Shown one piece after another: positions 5,162 through 6,532 of a DNA stretch of 6,532 nt. This DNA is from Alphaproteobacteria bacterium (GTDB taxonomy: Bacteria; Pseudomonadota; Alphaproteobacteria; UBA2136; UBA6156). Numbering within the stretch: position 1 is the stretch's first letter; every line of letters starts with the position of its first letter. The position numbers and the translations under genes were made by a program. The stretch lies in assembly GCA_027490875.1 (NCBI GenBank), contig JAIXXE010000131.1:1-6532 (forward strand), in the 5' to 3' direction. The notes under the pieces are model-generated. The model did no database searches. It was not told the DNA's origin and saw nothing but the letters and a program-made list of their open reading frames with translations.

Positions 5162-6532
5162 CTAACGTGTTTGGCGCTTACAGGCAAGCAGCCCACGGTA
5201 ATCGCCGCTTGGCCCCATCGTGCAACCACGCACCTGTGGGTCCTGCACCAGCACATGGTCGCGGCGCCATAACGGCAGATACGGGCGCAGCGTTGCCACC
5301 CGCTGCTGTACCTGCTTGGCCAGCGCGGCTTGCGCACTTTCTGTGGGTGCCGCAAGCAGCTGGGTGGTCAGTGCATCGAGCTCGGCATCGTTCACGCGGC
5401 CACGGTTTAACCCTGCTGGCGGGGCTTGGGTGCTGTTAAACGCCTTGGCGTAGAAGGTTGGGTCTTGCAGGCCAGTCCAGGTTAGCAGCGCCATATCGAA
5501 CTGCCCCTGCTGTACCCGGCTATGGAAGCTGGCCCACTCGGCACTTTGTAACACCACCTCAACTCCAATCTTCCCCCAAGCTGCCTGTAATGCCTGTGCA
5601 AGCCGTTGGGAAAAGGCTTCCGTACTGGTCAGCAATGTGAGGGTTAGGCGCGTGCCCTCGGGCCCCAGCAGGAGCGTACGGCCATCGGGCAGCATGGTGT
5701 CATCCAGCAGGCTCTCGGCGGTGAAGGGGTCGTAAGGGTCTTCGGGCGCGGGCCAGAGCGCAGGGTGCCCCGATGGCAGCAGGCTGGTGGCAGGACTCGC
5801 AGCATTTTGCAACAAAGCCTGTCGCAGCAGCGGCCGGTTCAGCGCCAGCGACAGGGCCTCGCGCACTGCAGGCTGGGCCAAATAGGCATTGCCAAAATTC
5901 AGCGCCAAATAGGTGTAGCTGCTGCTGGGTACGGTTTGAACCTGCCAGCCGCGGGCGGCCGCCTGCTGCTGGGCATAGCCAACCAACGTGGGGGGTAAGT
6001 CGTGCAGCAGCAAATCAAGCTCGCCTTTTTGCAGCTGCAGCAGGCGGGTGGTGGCATCGCTCAGTGGCCTAAACTGCAAGGTGGGCAGGGCCGCGCTGGG
6101 CGACGGCTGCAGGGTTATCACCTGCGTCAGCGTTACCTGCGTTGCCACGTAGGGCCCTGCACCAAAGGCGGGGTTGGCTGGGTCGGCCAGCGGGGTTTCT
6201 ATCAGGGTGGCCCAAAACCCTAGCGTGGGTGAAGGCAAGGTCAACACCAACTGTGCAGGCGTTGGAGCGGTGATGCTGACGTTCCGCCAAGCCCCCGCCA
6301 GAGGGCTGCGCGGTGAGCCCTGAACCTGTTGCAACCATGTTGCCAGCGCGTTGGCGGTGAGTGGCGCGCCGCTGGTAAAGGTGCGCCCCGCTGGCAACGC
6401 GCAGGCAATGACCGTTGGATTTTGCTGCTGGCAATCGCTGGCCACCAAACCCTGCGGCTTGAAGGTTGCCGACCAGGTTAGCAGTGCGGGGTGAGTAAGC
6501 TGTAGCAGGCGGGCGCCGGTGGCATCGGCGGC
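5162..6532 (-). CDS. ABC transporter substrate-binding protein, family 5 (peptide/nickel type), 5' end missing
   Basis: This is probably a periplasmic binding protein that delivers a ligand, in this family often a short peptide, nickel complex or sugar, to an ABC importer. The frame is open to the window edge, giving 456 visible residues; the signal peptide and an estimated 60-80 N-terminal residues lie outside. A TTG at 6448 is an internal codon, not the start. Family 5 features in order: LLQLTHPALLTW near 9-20, LPAGRTFTSGAPLTANAL near 46-63 (family LRDGVKFHDGTPLTAEDV), GAGPYV near 124, LQKGELDLL near 167, YLALNFGNAYLAQPAVREAL near 208-227 followed by LNRPLLRQAL, and QFDMALLTWTGLQDPTFY near 344-361 followed by NDAELDAL. 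Four cysteines (visible residues 34, 44, 437, 451) fall in two close pairs and may form disulphides. The ligand cannot be told from sequence. No permease or ATPase gene is in view. dnaQ follows after 10 bases. Confidence 0.88.
   Translation of the reverse strand, partial: AADATGARLLQLTHPALLTWSATFKPQGLVASDCQQQNPTVIACALPAGRTFTSGAPLTANALATWLQQVQGSPRSPLAGAWRNVSITAPTPAQLVLTLPSPTLGFWATLIETPLADPANPAFGAGPYVATQVTLTQVITLQPSPSAALPTLQFRPLSDATTRLLQLQKGELDLLLHDLPPTLVGYAQQQAAARGWQVQTVPSSSYTYLALNFGNAYLAQPAVREALSLALNRPLLRQALLQNAASPATSLLPSGHPALWPAPEDPYDPFTAESLLDDTMLPDGRTLLLGPEGTRLTLTLLTSTEAFSQRLAQALQAAWGKIGVEVVLQSAEWASFHSRVQQGQFDMALLTWTGLQDPTFYAKAFNSTQAPPAGLNRGRVNDAELDALTTQLLAAPTESAQAALAKQVQQRVATLRPYLPLWRRDHVLVQDPQVRGCTMGPSGDYRGLLACKRQTR

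Noticed and set aside
5152..5355. 68-residue N-terminal extension of DnaQ
   Set aside because: It overlaps the 3' end of the transporter gene in another frame and lacks family similarity; DnaQ proteins begin close to the DTETTG motif, matching the ATG at 5151.

Overview
The window reads as GC-rich chromosomal DNA of a proteobacterium, most likely an alphaproteobacterium. The main clue is DnaK, whose motifs resemble alphaproteobacterial DnaK (for example GGMTRMPKVQE and KKSQVFSTAADNQPAV). A TTGACT-N17-TAGGTT promoter of the type common in that class supports this. The assignment comes from remembered family patterns, not from a search. All genes lie on the minus strand, so transcription runs from high to low coordinates. 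There is no gene-free stretch longer than about 50 bases, and I see no mobile element, CRISPR array, tRNA or rRNA.

In transcription order: (1) 6532-5162, a family 5 (peptide/nickel-type) ABC transporter substrate-binding protein whose 5' end lies outside the window; (2) 5151-4474, dnaQ, the proofreading exonuclease subunit of DNA polymerase III; (3) a 52-base gap holding a promoter and a diverged CIRCE operator; (4) 4421-3330, hrcA, the heat-shock repressor; (5) 3324-2794, grpE; (6) 2766-826, dnaK; (7) 807-427, an unrecognised 126-residue protein with a signal peptide; (8) 420-1, the first 140 codons of dnaJ, which runs off the window.

Genes 4 to 8 form a compact chaperone operon with gaps of 5 to 27 bases. 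DnaK, DnaJ and GrpE are the Hsp70, its J-domain co-chaperone and its nucleotide exchange factor. HrcA is the repressor expected to act at the CIRCE-like repeat, which encloses the -35 box, so the operon is probably autoregulated. The promoter would place transcription initiation at or within one base of the hrcA ATG, which suggests a leaderless hrcA message.

The points most worth a second look are the symmetric variant CIRCE fused to the hrcA promoter, the predicted leaderless start, and the small exported-protein gene wedged between dnaK and dnaJ. The rest is conventional housekeeping content. I found no clearly new multi-gene system.
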